DNA from: Wolfiporia cocos
Lineage: Eukaryota; Basidiomycota; Agaricomycetes; Polyporales; Phaeolaceae
Direction of reading: 5' to 3'
Assembly: GCA_029448655.1 (NCBI GenBank)
Contig: JACCLO010000014.1
Span: forward strand, 1,364,001-1,428,000
Length of the DNA: 64,000 bases
Positions 1 through 12,076 of this stretch are shown here, in pieces. A program made the position numbers and the translations under genes. The notes below the pieces were generated by a model that had not been told where the DNA came from, ran no database searches, and saw only the letters and a list, made by a program, of their open reading frames with translations. The first letter of the stretch is position 1; each line of letters opens with the position of its first letter.

Positions 1-335
1 TACTGCGAGCGCGGACAGTTTGCCCACGCACCATTTATCGTTGATGGTGTCCCAAACAGGCTGCCTGGCGGTAGCTGGTTCGTACCGCCCTGCTGTTGCG
101 TCGCGGCGTTCCCGAAAAGCCCTCCGCCGCTCTGATTGTTCGCTTGTCCGAAAAGGCTGCCTGTGGCCATGCCTTGTGTGTTCCCCGCATTCCCGAAGAG
201 AGATCCTAGGTGTTATACATGTCTGATGAAGCTTCAGTACACATCTAAGACTTCATGCGCACCTGATTGTTGAGCTGGCTGCTGGGCAGTGCTCCCAAAC
301 GTGCCACTGCCTGACGCGTTCCCAAATAATGACAT
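1..335 (-). CDS. GLFG-repeat nucleoporin, N-terminal part (partial)
   Basis: FG-repeat nucleoporins line the nuclear pore channel and bind transport receptors. On the minus strand an ATG at 335-333 opens exon 1 (335-263), which reads MSLFGNASGSGTFGS and is Gln-rich after that. A 57 bp GT-AG intron (262-206) follows, and exon 2 (205-1) continues in frame with GSLFGN, GSLFGQ, GGLFGN and GSLFGT repeats separated by Gln/Asn/Gly/Thr-rich spacers. The splice joins cleanly in phase 1 at a Gly codon. The gene leaves the window on the left, so the C-terminal half that would separate Nup49/Nup57-like from Nup98/Nup116-like proteins is missing. The start is supported by the repeat beginning at residue 3. 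Family call is firm; the exact paralogue is not. Confidence 0.85.
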
Positions 336-1730
336 CGTAATGTTTGCGCTCTTTCAACGTTACAGAGCTTATAATATAAGCTTTCGCTGTAGTAAGCGCA
401 ACGAAACCACCGATGTGTGGGAGCCTGAGGGAGCTTGAAGTCGCGGTTGAAGTGGTTCGGCTGTGGCTGAAGGTCGCGCACTAGACGCCCCGAGGAGAAT
501 TCAACTGAGGCGCGCTACTCTCCATCACGTGGGTCTCAGAAGCAGCATTTCGAAAGTCTGTACATGTTTTCTGCCTGCATATCTTACATAAGCCAGGCTG
601 TCAACGAGACCGCAATCTGCACGGTGGTTTGTGCATCATCCCCAGTGAAAGTACCTCATACCAGAATCGATAACGGGTACGATCTGATACAAAACCGAAC
701 GGTTGATAGCTGTGGGTATGTTTCTAGGCGCCCGGCATCCTAGCAGTAGCTACCGTACGATACGCTACCGTACGATACTCAACGCTATCAGAGAAGGATT
801 TGATATGTAGCATTTATACCTCATTATACATAAGATTTTTTCCAGCATACTGAGAGCTACTGCAAAATACCAGAGGGCGTTGGCTGAGAAATTCCGGCTA
901 CTCAAAATTATCAGATTATACTCATACCTAAGGCCTTTGCTCTTCATTCAATCAGAACGTATCAATACATTTTCAAGTCTAATCGCTAAGCTGCTGAAAT
1001 CTATCGAAGGCTACTAGAACATACCTTGAACATTTCAATGCAGGTTTTGCATTATACCGAATCCTCCTCCCGCAGTGCCATGTGCGCAGACCCACAGACT
1101 CAACAAGTTCCTTGCGAAACAGTGCATGCGGCACCGTTGGTGTTAGTGAACAATCTGCAGACACAGTGTGATTCGCACACATACCTTCACGGCACGTAGC
1201 CGGGATGCACTGTGCATTGCATTTCCAGGCACCGCAAATGTCGTGTTCAAATCTGAACCTATCAACAGAGAATCCATACACGCACCTTGTCCCTCGCGGA
1301 ATTGCGCGCGCAGTGTCGCTGTCCCCAGAATGTGATTGGCGCCACTGTAACGGTTTGTGCGTGAGCACAAACCACCACGGAATAAGCTAGTATTTAGGTG
1401 GGAAAGAGAGATGCATGTACCTTAGCATTTGATAACTGTGATCTCGAAAAGTGAGTGGAGGAAATGGTGTTAACATGTACCGGAAAAACTCAAGGATTGG
1501 GGGTCTTCGTAATCAAGCTGACAGGATGGTTAGGGACTCAAAAGACGACAGAGGCCAGTGTGTGCGCGCATATACTCACTAAATCTACATCTAAAGCCTT
1601 AAATCTGCTGGTATAAGGCAGCTACTCCTCATGAGCAAAACGCGAGATGACTTACCAGTGCTGGAGGTGATTTATCTGTGCTGGAGGTACTTGCCAATCG
1701 GGGAAGGATCTGATCTCTGTAGATAAGTGC
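336..1730. other. Nucleoporin upstream region and unassigned DNA
   Basis: 336-550 is the likely promoter of the minus-strand nucleoporin gene; no TATA box is obvious. A short tandem duplication (TACCGTACGATAC twice) lies at about 752-778. A 129-codon minus-strand frame (1368-979) with many Cys codons overlaps another open frame and has a possible splice donor near 1184, but the implied intron would be about 30 bp, too short for this genome, and no family is recognised. I do not call a gene. Confidence 0.3.
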
Positions 1731-1785
1731 TGATAAGATCAACAGCAGAGTGGCATTCAATCGCCACTCTGCAGGTATCTTATCA
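1731..1785. repeat. Perfect double stem-loop
   Basis: Nested inverted repeats: outer arms TGATAAGAT (1731-1739) and ATCTTATCA (1777-1785), inner arms GCAGAGTGGC (1745-1754) and GCCACTCTGC (1763-1772), with an 8 nt loop. It could be a miniature transposable element core or a structured transcript. No coding sequence surrounds it. Confidence 0.6.
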
Positions 1786-2039
1786 GCGTCAGTCAAACTC
1801 AATGTGTGACTGGGAAATTAATCACCAGACTGGTAAACTAATCATCAGACTGGTATAGAATTGTCATTTGGTAGTCAGGCTGGCATATGAATTGCAAGGA
1901 GCAGTCGCAGCTTGTAGAGTTTCAGTCAATTATCTTAATCTGCCAACTGCCCTTCGCTTAAGAAATCGCAGTTGCGAGCTAGGTTTGCACGCAGATTAAT
2001 CTGCTAGCTGTGGCAGATTAATCTACTGTGACAATAAAA

Positions 2040-2131
2040 TGGTACATTCAGGATTCGAACCAAGGACCTTAGCACAGATGAGAATAACAGCATCACAGCG
2101 TAATTAGCCAACTGAGCCATTGTGGCAACAG
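2040..2131 (-). ncRNA. tRNA-like Pol III unit, left arm
   Basis: Read on the minus strand it has box A (TGGCTCAGTTGG) and box B (GGTTCGAATCC) at tRNA-like spacing and ends near a TACCA-like acceptor end. The acceptor stem does not pair fully, so it is a tRNA-derived promoter and not a working tRNA. T-rich sequence follows in the tail. Confidence 0.55.
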
Positions 2132-2414
2132 GTACCCTTGACCAATTAAAATATATATAACACAAATTTTACACACAATTTTCGCAAATCATCAAGGCAA
2201 CTAACTGCTCCAACAAGCATACAGAAATCAATGATAGTGGTAGCTTGATTTACCATGCTTGACCTGGAGCAACTCACCATGGGAAAGCTGAATACACTGG
2301 AATCACAGGTCTTTAGAGGCAGATTCATTTGTATTTGTGTTATGGAAGATGTTAAACTGCGAAAATGAAGTTTACAAAATACTCTATATAATGCTTAAAA
2401 TGGGGGCAACACCA

Positions 2415-2504
2415 GTTGCACCGTAGCTCAGTTGGATAACGTATGGTGCGATGCTGTTATTCTCATCTGTGCTAAGGTCCTTGGTTCGACCCCGGGATGT
2501 ACCA
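2415..2504 (+). ncRNA. tRNA-like Pol III unit, right arm
   Basis: Mirror copy of the left-arm unit with box A (TAGCTCAGTTGG) and box B (GGTTCGACCCC), directly followed by ATTTTATTG. Box B carries a change from the GGTTCGANTCC consensus. Likely a SINE-type promoter; a functional tRNA fold is not evident. Confidence 0.5.
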
Positions 2505-2637
2505 TTTTATTGTCACAGTAGATTAATCTGCCGCAGCTAGCAGATTAATCTGCGTGCAAACCTAGCTCGCAACTGCGATTTCTTAAGCGAAGGGCAGTTG
2601 GCAGATTAAGATAATTGACTGAAGTCCCTCGCAGCTT

Positions 2638-4850
2638 ACCTATATAGATATATGTATTGCCTTCAAGATGCACAGCCTTCGCTTTTTCTCAATGTTATGG
2701 TACGTTCTTACTACTATTCATGGACTCTATCTTCTACTAGTGCACGAGCTATGATTTGTAGACGAAGTGCCTCAAGGCTGATGTGATATAGTGCTGATAA
2801 CGCGGCTCCTGTTCTTTTTCACATTGCTCGTCAGCCACAATCCCGTTATGGTAATGTTGTTACTTAGATTGGCAGAATTACTATGTCTAACGTCATTTTG
2901 TGTCAGTGGCTTTGTTTAGGTTCTTTCACTCATTCTGTCGCCTCTTCAACTTTATTCCCAAGTCACACATAAACATGCTCATGGCAAATTGGCACACGCA
3001 TACATCTTCCACTTTTTCTTGTTCAAGCCCCCCATATCCGTCCATATCCACACCGCCCTCGTTGGCTGGCTCCGCAGTCCGTCTGGAGGCTTGTGCTTGC
3101 ACTTGCTATCCCGTGTGGCCCACAGTGTTCATCATCGTCGGTTGCACTTGCTATTCCACATGTCCCCTCATGGTGTGGGTGTGGTGCGTTCCCGCTCCGG
3201 CCCTGTTCCCTGGTGCCTCATTGCCCAGTCCCTGGCACCCTGCTGTGCACCCCGGTCATCACCGGCTGAGTACCCCATCAGGCACTCCCTCTGGCACTCT
3301 CTGGCAATTAGTGGCAGGGCCGGCCGATCCCTCGTGCAACCGGGAGAGGCCGGCCCCAACATCCGGGCGAGCAAGCAATTTATACCGCATGGCTACACCC
3401 TGCGCCCCTTCCTCCTCTTCGCGTCGCTTACCATCCCGCCGTTAGTGACGCCGTCATTGTCATTTCTTTTCTTCGTGAAGCCGCTCTCTCTTCCTCATGC
3501 TCGACGCGCCTCCGCCTGCACTTCCCCCACACCACTTGCGCATCAACCTTGCCATGCACCAGGTCAACGCGGCCCCTGCACCCGCTCGAGACGCAGCAGA
3601 TGCTTCCCATGTTCCTGCCCCTGCTGCACCTGTCCTACCGCTGGTGCCAGTGGGCGACGCAGCATGCGCCACAGCCTGGGCCGCTCCCCTGCTTGCTGAG
3701 CAGGTTCCAGCACCTGTTACCCCCCTGGCTGTGCATCCTACAGCGCTTCCCCTTCTTGTGGGCGAGCCCCCGGCCCATGCCTTGGGCCCCCTGGCCCCGC
3801 CTGTCACAAATCTGTTCACATTGCCGGAGGAGCTAGTGGCGGTGCATGCGGCGGCCCTATCAAGCGTCGACGACGGCAAGGTCACGCCGGTTCCCCCCAT
3901 TCAAAAAGGTAGCCCCCTTGAGCTTGGTGAATTTCCCATTCATTATCTCGCCATGGCCCAGCCCATGGCACTTCTCGTTTTGGCTGGCACACGTGTGCCC
4001 CCCTTCTCTTCTCATTTTTGGCCTTACATGCTTGCACGTCCTCCATCTTGCTGCCGCTGGGCACGCAGGTGTGGCATACCTGCGGCCCACCTGTGCCATT
4101 CATGTCTTTGCATAGTGCGGCGCGCTCTCTTCCCCCTTCCTGTGCTGATGGCATTCGCCCCTAGTGCCACCGCTCAAGGTGAAATGCTGCAGACCCCAAA
4201 CTGCAACAATAGGACCAGACTGTGAAGGTTGCCGAGGCACGTGAGCTCAAAGCAGAATACTGTCGAACAGCAAAACGTATGCTCAGTCTTTTTTTTGCTA
4301 AGTGCCTGATCTAATCTCTCTGCACTTCCATGTGCTCATCTGGACGTGTCTGCATACCCACTGACCAATGTCTTCCTGTGCGTGATGGAGAGCACACTCC
4401 CTGCCATCGTCGTCCTCTCCCTTGGCCTCAGCGCGCTCACGCAACTGCTCACCAAGGGCCGCATGCAGCGCTGACTCCCTGTGGGCGGTGGTGACAGCGA
4501 TGACAGTGATGGCAATGGATGGGCAGTCTGGGGGAAGTGGGGCCACAAGGACTGGGGCATTGTGCTCATGCAGATGGGCACAGCCGGGCTCAGGAATAAG
4601 GTCAGCGGTGTGAGTGTGGATGGGGTGTGGCATGGACGGGGTGGCGTCATCGAGCTCAATTGCATGGACTGGCAAATGAGATCGGTGAGGGCATGTGTAG
4701 GTGTAGCATGTGGTGTTGTGAGATTCTACTGTGTATTGTATTCACACGCACCAATCAAATCCCGGTTTGATGTACCTCGAGTGCCCTGTAGCTATCATCA
4801 GTCTGGGCAATTTGCCCCAATATAATATTTGATTCAATATATTCTGGCCC
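2638..4850 (+). other. GC-rich region with a possible hypothetical gene
   Basis: From about 3000 to 4700 the base composition is richer in GC than the flanks. The longest plausible frame is 3497-4225 (+), a 242-codon Ala/Pro-rich protein with no recognised domain. A short coding-like stretch after a possible acceptor at 4221 (about 4222-4275) and another frame ending at about 4470 with a hydrophobic segment could be further exons, but splice phases do not join convincingly. Minus-strand frames overlap throughout. A degenerate or unusual gene is possible; confidence is low. Confidence 0.25.
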
Positions 4851-4879
4851 ATGGTAGACCATCAGGCCTGGCATCTGGT

Positions 4880-5040
4880 GACTGATTGGAAACCATTCAC
4901 CGGGGGCCCTTGTAAGTTTGCAACAATTCACCAGATGCCTCTACAACTGTGCAACAATCCACCAGATGCCTTTGTGAGTTTCCCAGTGTTCACCAGATGC
5001 CACCCGTGACTTTGCAACAGTTCACTGGATGCCTCGGTAT
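4880..5040. repeat. Minisatellite, ~31 bp units
   Basis: Four or five degenerate tandem units of about 31 bp, each ending in CACCAGATGCC (or CACTGGATGCC) and containing a GTGACTTTGCAACA-like core. Confidence 0.75.
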
Positions 5041-5252
5041 TTTCCAGAGGTCAAAATACAAAACATATTTTATCGGCCTAAATCGGTCTGATAACATATG
5101 CCAGTCTGACCTCACCTTATCTACACTTATCTACTATCTCACCTTTTTCTGAGGCTGAAGCTTTGAGGGATGGTGGAAGTATGAAGAAGAGATGAGGAGA
5201 AAGAAGACGTTAATGTGATGAGACACTTGCCTATGACGCAATAATATGACTA

Positions 5253-6311
5253 TGTCACACGCCAATTTCAAGCTCATAGGCACAGTACCTTTTCCGATCA
5301 TCGAGAGCACCCCCAAGGCTGGAAACCCGATGCCTCAGCTAGAACCAAGCCCTACACGCGTACCACCATGGGCACTAGCTAACAGCATCACCAGCCCTGC
5401 CTAAGAACCCTAGTCCCAGACCCCACGTCCAGTCCAACATAAAGCCACTAGTAGTCACGTGACTCCGACCAACTACGATGAGCCCAGCAGCACCTAACCA
5501 GACCAACCCCTCGCTATCTGGAGCATACCTCATCAGGTCACGACACTCAGACTCACGGCTAGGACCCTGTCCACCCAACCAACCGAACCCTACGCCTCCC
5601 ATCTCTATGAACCAACGCCATTACTGGCCAACCCGGTCATTACCAACCAAGGACTCACGCCATTACTGGCACGGACTATGTATTATACAGACTAAGGCCC
5701 AGGGAAGGCCTTAAACTCCAGCTACCCTAGTCTACGAGGAACACCGACCTCAGGGCAGCACCTGTACAACTGAGAACCCTAGCAGTCACAGGACTCTACG
5801 TACCGATCGCAGCCGATCACGCTCAATCACCCTACGTCATGCATGGCCCGTACTGGCCAGTCCCACGTCACAGCAGACGTCATCCTTTAGTACCATCACG
5901 TGGGAACCTGGGCCGCCACGTGCCTTCCCTTCAGTACCAGTCCTCGGGAACCTGGACGGCTAACGCCTCGATCATGGACTTAGAACCCCGCCATTACCGG
6001 CGAACCCTCGATCAACGAGAACCACCAATTGGGTCTGATCCGCTACGTTGCCATAGACATCTCGCGCCTCACTAGCAGTACCTGATGCTCGCGCTCCAAT
6101 GCCCTTACTGGCCACCACATAGCACATTACATTACCTAAGCACGTGACCCCTAACATGTACAAACAGTGTAGAAGCATATATACGCCAGACAGTCTTGAG
6201 CGAACCTCAGACTTGTCTTGGCCTTTCCAGCCTTGAGATGCCCGGACCAGGAAGGCGCTTTCACGCGACCCCCCTTCCCCCGGTGTGTGTCTTAAGGTTG
6301 TGCTTGTGTCA
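5253..6311 (+). repeat. Solo LTR, family A, copy 1
   Basis: A 1059 bp LTR that starts TGTCAC and ends GTGTCA, flanked by a perfect 5 bp target duplication GACTA (5248-5252 and 6312-6316). Near the 3' end are CATATATACG and then AGACTTGTCTTGGCC, matching the TATA and transcript-start block of the G1/G2 LTRs, so it is a longer relative of that group. No internal coding region remains, as after LTR-LTR recombination. Confidence 0.9.
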
Positions 6312-6629
6312 GACTAGCTCACGTGGGCGCTTGGGTTTGCGAGCAGTGCAGTGTGGACTTGCAAGTTGTGGCTTTTCAACTGGATGTCTGCTCGAAAAAT
6401 GCTCAGATGTGCCTTCTATTATTCGAAAATATCTTGAATATATTAACTAGTATGTATGGGTATGTCGAAAGTCTTGGCAGACCGCCCGGACTCTTAACAT
6501 TTAGCTTTTGATAGCTTTTGGTATGAAAAATTATCTCAATATATTTTCTGATATTAACTGATATTTACAGGTAGACTAAGGATATGGCGGCTTTTCACTG
6601 GGCATCATCCCTCAACAAGTAATCTGTCA
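6312..6629. other. AT-rich spacer
   Basis: Follows the solo LTR. Only short chance frames are seen; no feature is recognised. Confidence 0.5.
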
Positions 6630-7420
6630 CAAGTTTAATTACCTGCAGCTTTGCCACGGATGTCAATTGTCACTTAAGTATGATAACTAATAGAGTAAGG
6701 GAAGAACATATTGGATGGCAATGTACATGAGTCCACCCAACCCCCAGGGTGTGTGATCACCATGCTGCACCTGCCTCTTTGTCTCAGCCCACTCAGCCAC
6801 CTCGCTGATGCTCAGCATCATCGTCACTTCGCTTGTAATCCTGTATCCACAAATGTGGTCCCTCAAAAAAATCCTGTGGCACAGCACAGGGAGGTCGAAC
6901 AAAACACGGTCAAAACTTGCGCATGCCTTGCGGGCACCGTTGTGGGAAATGGCACAGGGATGGTGGCATGCACCCTATGAACGCACTGTTGCCATGCAGG
7001 AACCACATGGTTTTCTTCCACGGCCCTTTAGTATCTAGACCAGCTTAATTACCTGTGGCTTTGCCACAATTTTGTATTTAGGAGTTGTTGCTTATCTCTG
7101 CCCACTCAGCCACTCCTCCACCTTGCTGATGCTCACCTTCATTGTCGCTGAGCTTGTAATACCTTTGCAACCAGCACACATGCCTTGCAGGTGCCAGGCA
7201 TGATAATCCACTGGTGCCAGGCACCCTATCTAATGGGAGCAGGAATGACATCCATGGACACCACATGGCAAATGTGGTGTCCATGTGAGCAACACGCTAG
7301 CTGCATGCTAGCTGCACATGAGCACCTCTGGTGCCAGAAACCCTTACTTTATAGATTACAACACTCAGGTGTTCAGAATATTGATTTGAACTTCAAGTTT
7401 GATTGCTGAAGAGGAATTTA
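6630..7420 (-). mobile_element. Helitron-like non-autonomous sequences, minus orientation
   Basis: Two Helitron-type 3' termini lie in minus orientation: a hairpin TGTGGC-TTT-GCCACA, TAATTAAG and terminal CTGG followed by T (end at 7040), and a second hairpin near 6645-6660 ending CTTG at 6630. The body (CTCAGCCAC...GCTGATGCTC) matches the inverted copies at 45059-45760. No Rep/helicase gene is present. Established for Helitrons: 3' hairpin plus CTRR and insertion before T. The second end (CTTG) has drifted from the consensus. Confidence 0.6.
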
Positions 7421-8759
<1,339 letters not shown>

Positions 8760-9845
8760 TGTCACAAGCCAATTTCAAACCTCTAGGCACAGTACCATTT
8801 CCAAACCTGCTCACACTCAAACCAGATCATAACAGCGCTAGAGCACCTGCAAGAAGCACCCCTGACACTGGAATCTGATGCCTCAGCTAGATCCAAGCCT
8901 TACATACAAACCACCCCGGGCACTAGCCACCAGCATCACCAGCCACACCTAATCCCAGACCTCCAATCCAACCGTCTGGCCCAAAGCCCAGTCACAAAGC
9001 CACCTGAGCATGGCAGAATACAGTGAGCCAGGCAGCGCACTAAAACAACCATCTGCTGCCAGAACCCATCACTCACCAGATGCCATGCCCTGCTCTAAGC
9101 ACTACGGCTACATGAGACTCCCAGCTAAGACCACCAGACTACGTCCACCCAACCAACCATCTCCAATGCCTCCCATCTCCACAAATCACCTCCATTACTG
9201 GCCACATGGTCATGACTGACCATGAGCTACATGCCATTACTGGCACGGACTATAGCCTACAGAGGCTCTAAACCTATGATATGCCCTAGCCAACGAGAAC
9301 CACCGGCCACAGGCTATAACCACAACATCACCAATCACAGCCAATCACCCTCAATTGCCATACGTCACCCAAGGCCATTACTGGCCAGTCCCCGATCACT
9401 AGCAGAACCACCGATCACGGACCGCTAACCCCACCATTACCGGCATCAGTCCTGATCACACTAGAACCCTGATCGACTGACATTACAACTTGCCATTACT
9501 GGAAGAACCCCCAATTGATGAGAACCACTGATCACAACCTAACAGAAGTAACCCACTCCGATCTGGGCATGACCTGCTATGTTGCCATGGACATCTCGCA
9601 TAGCCCATGCTCCAATGCCATTACCGGCCATGTAGCTTAGACCAATCATATACCAGCACCGACGGCCTTACAGCCCATGCACCATAAACATGTACAAATA
9701 GTATAGTCTATATAATGGGCCGACAGTCGAGGTAGCACCTCAGACTTATCTTGGCCATTTATGCCTGAGATGCCCTGGACCAGGAAGGTGCCTTTGTGTG
9801 AGCCCCCTTCCCCTGGGTGTGTGTCTTAGGTTGTAGTGTGTGTCA
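8760..9845 (+). repeat. Solo LTR, family A, copy 2
   Basis: A 1086 bp LTR that starts TGTCACAAGCCAATTTC and ends TGTGTCA, with a perfect 5 bp target duplication ATTTG (8755-8759 and 9846-9850). It shares blocks with copy 1 along its length (CTCAGCTAGA, ACCAGGAAGG, CCCCCTTCCCC) but is clearly diverged, so the two insertions are of different ages or subfamilies. Confidence 0.9.
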
Positions 9846-9971
9846 ATTTGTGGGATTTTTGAGAAAGGCAGTTGAGTGTTCCAGGAATCATTGTAGGGCT
9901 TGGAGACCTTTCATTGTAGATAGAAGGATGTGGGGTATGATGGATGGTGATACATGGGTGAGATAATATTG

Positions 9972-9997
9972 GGTGTGTGTGTGTGTGTGTGTGTGTT
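9972..9997. repeat. (TG)n microsatellite
   Basis: About 26 bp of TG repeats immediately beside the eroded left end of the palindromic element copy 2. Confidence 0.85.
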
Positions 9998-9998
9998 G

Positions 9999-11247
9999 GG
10001 TAGTCTTGCAGTTGCAAGCTAGTAGTTTGCATGCAGATTTATCTACTGTGACAATAAAAGGGTAAGTCCAGGATTCAAACCAGAGACCTCTACCAAAGGT
10101 GAGAATTGCTGCATTGTGCATGCAACAACCTAGAGTTTCAGTGCCACAGATGCATCTTTAGAGACACTGCAGATGCATCTGGGGCACTCCATGTCATCGA
10201 GATTAGGTGCCCATTAGTACCAAAATAAAGCATTGCAAGCTGGGAATCGGACCAGGAACCACAAGACCTCAGCAGAACAGCGACTGAAACCACTCAGCTA
10301 AAGCTGTTGGTGAAAGGAAGATCTTGTGCAAATATATAGTCAGTAGTTGATATAATAATGGTCATAATAAAATTCAACATTCTGCTCATATGTCAGTACG
10401 CTCAAGTGTTCCTTTAACTCAGAATGCATCTCTTTATTGATATATCCCTGCACTAAGGTGTGACTTGAGAATTAACAGCTATGGTGATGAAAGGACATTA
10501 ACTGGATCATATTAACAAGTATGTGACTTGGCAACCAAGACCATTTGGTGAAGTGGTACAGGCTGCAACTTTGCTGATCCCAGGTTAAGTGTTTGAACCC
10601 TGCACAGGTATTTCTTGTGCAGATGCATCTATGCAGCACACTTGGGTGTTAAGATTGCTTAGAGTGTCCCAGATGCATCTGCGGTGTCTCTGAAGATGCA
10701 TCTCCAGCACTGAAGTCCCTCAATAACCAACCAAGCCATAGTGGCAATAACTAACTTTGAGCAATAACAATCAATATACAGCAAACTTAACACATAATTT
10801 TCGCAAATCATCAAGGCAACTAACTGCTGCAGCAAGCATAAAGATACTAATGATAGTGGCAGTTTGATTTAGCATGCTTGACCTGGAGCAACTCACAATG
10901 GGGAAGCTGAATACACTGGAATCACAGGTCTTTAAAGGCAGATTCAATTTTATTTGCATTATAGCAGATGTTAAACTGCAAAAACAAAGTTCACAAAGTA
11001 TTCTATATATTTCTTGAAAGTGTGTGGCTCTTAGTTTCACTGTAGCTCACTTGGCTAATGCATGCTGCAATACTCTTATTGTCACCTGTGGTAAGGTCTT
11101 TGGCTCAAATCCTGGGCTTACCATTTTATTGTCACAGTAGATTAATTTGCTGCAGTTATCAGATTAATCTGCATGCAAACCTAGCTCACAGCTGCCATTT
11201 CTTAAGCAAAGGGTAGTTGACAGATTAAGATAAATGACTGAAGTCCC
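9999..11247. mobile_element. Palindromic tRNA-arm element, copy 2 (interrupted)
   Basis: The left arm (about 9999-10130) and the remainder (about 10729-11247) match copies 1 and 3 but are separated by a second element (10131-10719) inserted in the left tRNA-like unit. The right arm keeps the + strand tRNA-like unit (about 11035-11127) and ends ATGACTGAAGTCCC. The left outer end is lost in the TG repeat. This copy is more mutated than the other two (box B reads GGCTCAAATCC). Confidence 0.75.
10131..10719. mobile_element. Palindromic tRNA-arm element, second family
   Basis: A 589 bp element nested in copy 2, with an imperfect 9 bp target duplication (GCAACAACC at 10122-10130, TCAATAACC at 10720-10728). 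It begins TAGAGTTTCAGTG and ends CACTGAAGTCCC, the same termini as the first family, but the subterminal repeat is different (AGATGCATCT repeated). Both arms again hold a tRNA-like unit read outward: minus at about 10219-10312 with box B GGTCCGATTCC, plus at about 10540-10615 with a weaker box B. The body is unrelated to family one. Confidence 0.7.
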
Positions 11248-11305
11248 TTCTGGTTTGGAGGGTGTGGTGGTTGCATGGGCAAGAGGTGGATTCAGTTGGA
11301 ATGAA

Positions 11306-12076
11306 TCAGCTGTAGTATTTGCCAAAGTGTCCATGTGTGGTGATGCAATGAATGATGTGTGATTGGACATTACAAGTGCCTGTGAATTTGTGTAATGATG
11401 GGTGGAGTGTGTTAGATGGTTGGAAGAGTGTGTATATTTCCTGATGGGTGTTGTGAGGTGTGGAGTTTAATTCATGTTTCCAGTGTTGTAATGCACATTG
11501 TCGTGCTTGTTGGCATAGCCAGGTGATCGTGAGTGGGTGGTGTGATGGTAGAATAGTGGCTTGTTTCACAAGGCGGTCAGCGGTTTTGTTACTGGGAATG
11601 CCTTTGTGACTAGGGTACCAGTGCATGACGATTGTGAGGTTGGAATGGGTATGGAGGAGGGTATTGATGTGTTGGATAAAAAGGATTGAGTTTGTTTGGG
11701 TGGGGTGTTTGTGTGCGCTGTAGATGGTATGGAGCGTGGTGGTGTTATTGGTGAAGTAGTGGATTGTATTGACATTTGGGTGGCATATGAGGAGGTTGGG
11801 TAGTGAATGAGATGCTGTGCTGAGAGTGAAGGTTTCTGCATCATATGTGGTAGTGGTACAGCTGAGCCCATATAGGCATTGTTGGGTGTTAGTGCCTAGG
11901 TGTGTGATGAGGTAGCTCACTCCAGAGAAGAAGCAGTGAGGTAATAGTACATGGGTAGACCCATCAGTGTAAATGCATAGTGTGGTAGGGGAGTGTGTGG
12001 AAGTGTCAATGAGGTTGCAGATGTGTTTGAGGTGAGCCTGTTTGGAAGTGTTTGTGCCTATTGTGTCCCATTGTAA
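11306..12076 (-). pseudogene. LINE (non-LTR retrotransposon) RNase H fragment
   Basis: An open minus-strand frame of about 256 codons shows the start of an RNase H domain (CIYTDGST), a later Asp/Glu core (TYDAETFTLSTA) and the C-terminal signature WYPSHKGIPSNKTADRLVKQA (trimmed: WYPSHKGIPSNK then TADRL). This matches RNase H domains at the 3' end of fungal LINE ORF2 proteins. A Cys/His segment follows near 11340. An in-frame stop at 12077-12079 cuts it from the upstream RT-side remnant. The rest of the LINE is missing. It acted in target-primed reverse transcription when intact. Confidence 0.75.

Larger units (their letters stand above)
1914..2628. mobile_element. Palindromic element with tRNA-like arms, copy 1
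   Basis: A 715 bp element flanked by a perfect 9 bp target duplication (TCGCAGCTT at 1905-1913 and 2629-2637). Its arms of about 215 bp are inverted repeats, beginning with the TTCAGTCAATTATCTTAATC motif on the left and ending with its complement on the right. Each arm contains a tRNA-like segment with Pol III box A and box B, transcribed outward, followed by TTTTATTG and a roughly 110 bp tail. A unique 260 bp centre separates the arms. Two more copies lie at 9999-11247 and 34858-35561. It is either a TIR transposon with captured Pol III promoters or two tRNA-derived SINE units head to head. It encodes no transposase. Confidence 0.8.

Noticed and set aside
979..1370. Cys-containing minus-strand frame as a possible secreted protein
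   Set aside because: No signal peptide at a plausible start, implied introns too short (about 27-30 bp), competing overlapping frame.
2040..2504. Genuine tRNA genes in the palindromic element
   Set aside because: Box A and B are present but acceptor and anticodon stems do not pair as in a tRNA, and the units recur within repeats.
3497..4225. Confident call of an Ala/Pro-rich protein gene
   Set aside because: Composition could produce such a frame by chance, no domain is seen and exon joins fail; kept only as a low-confidence region.
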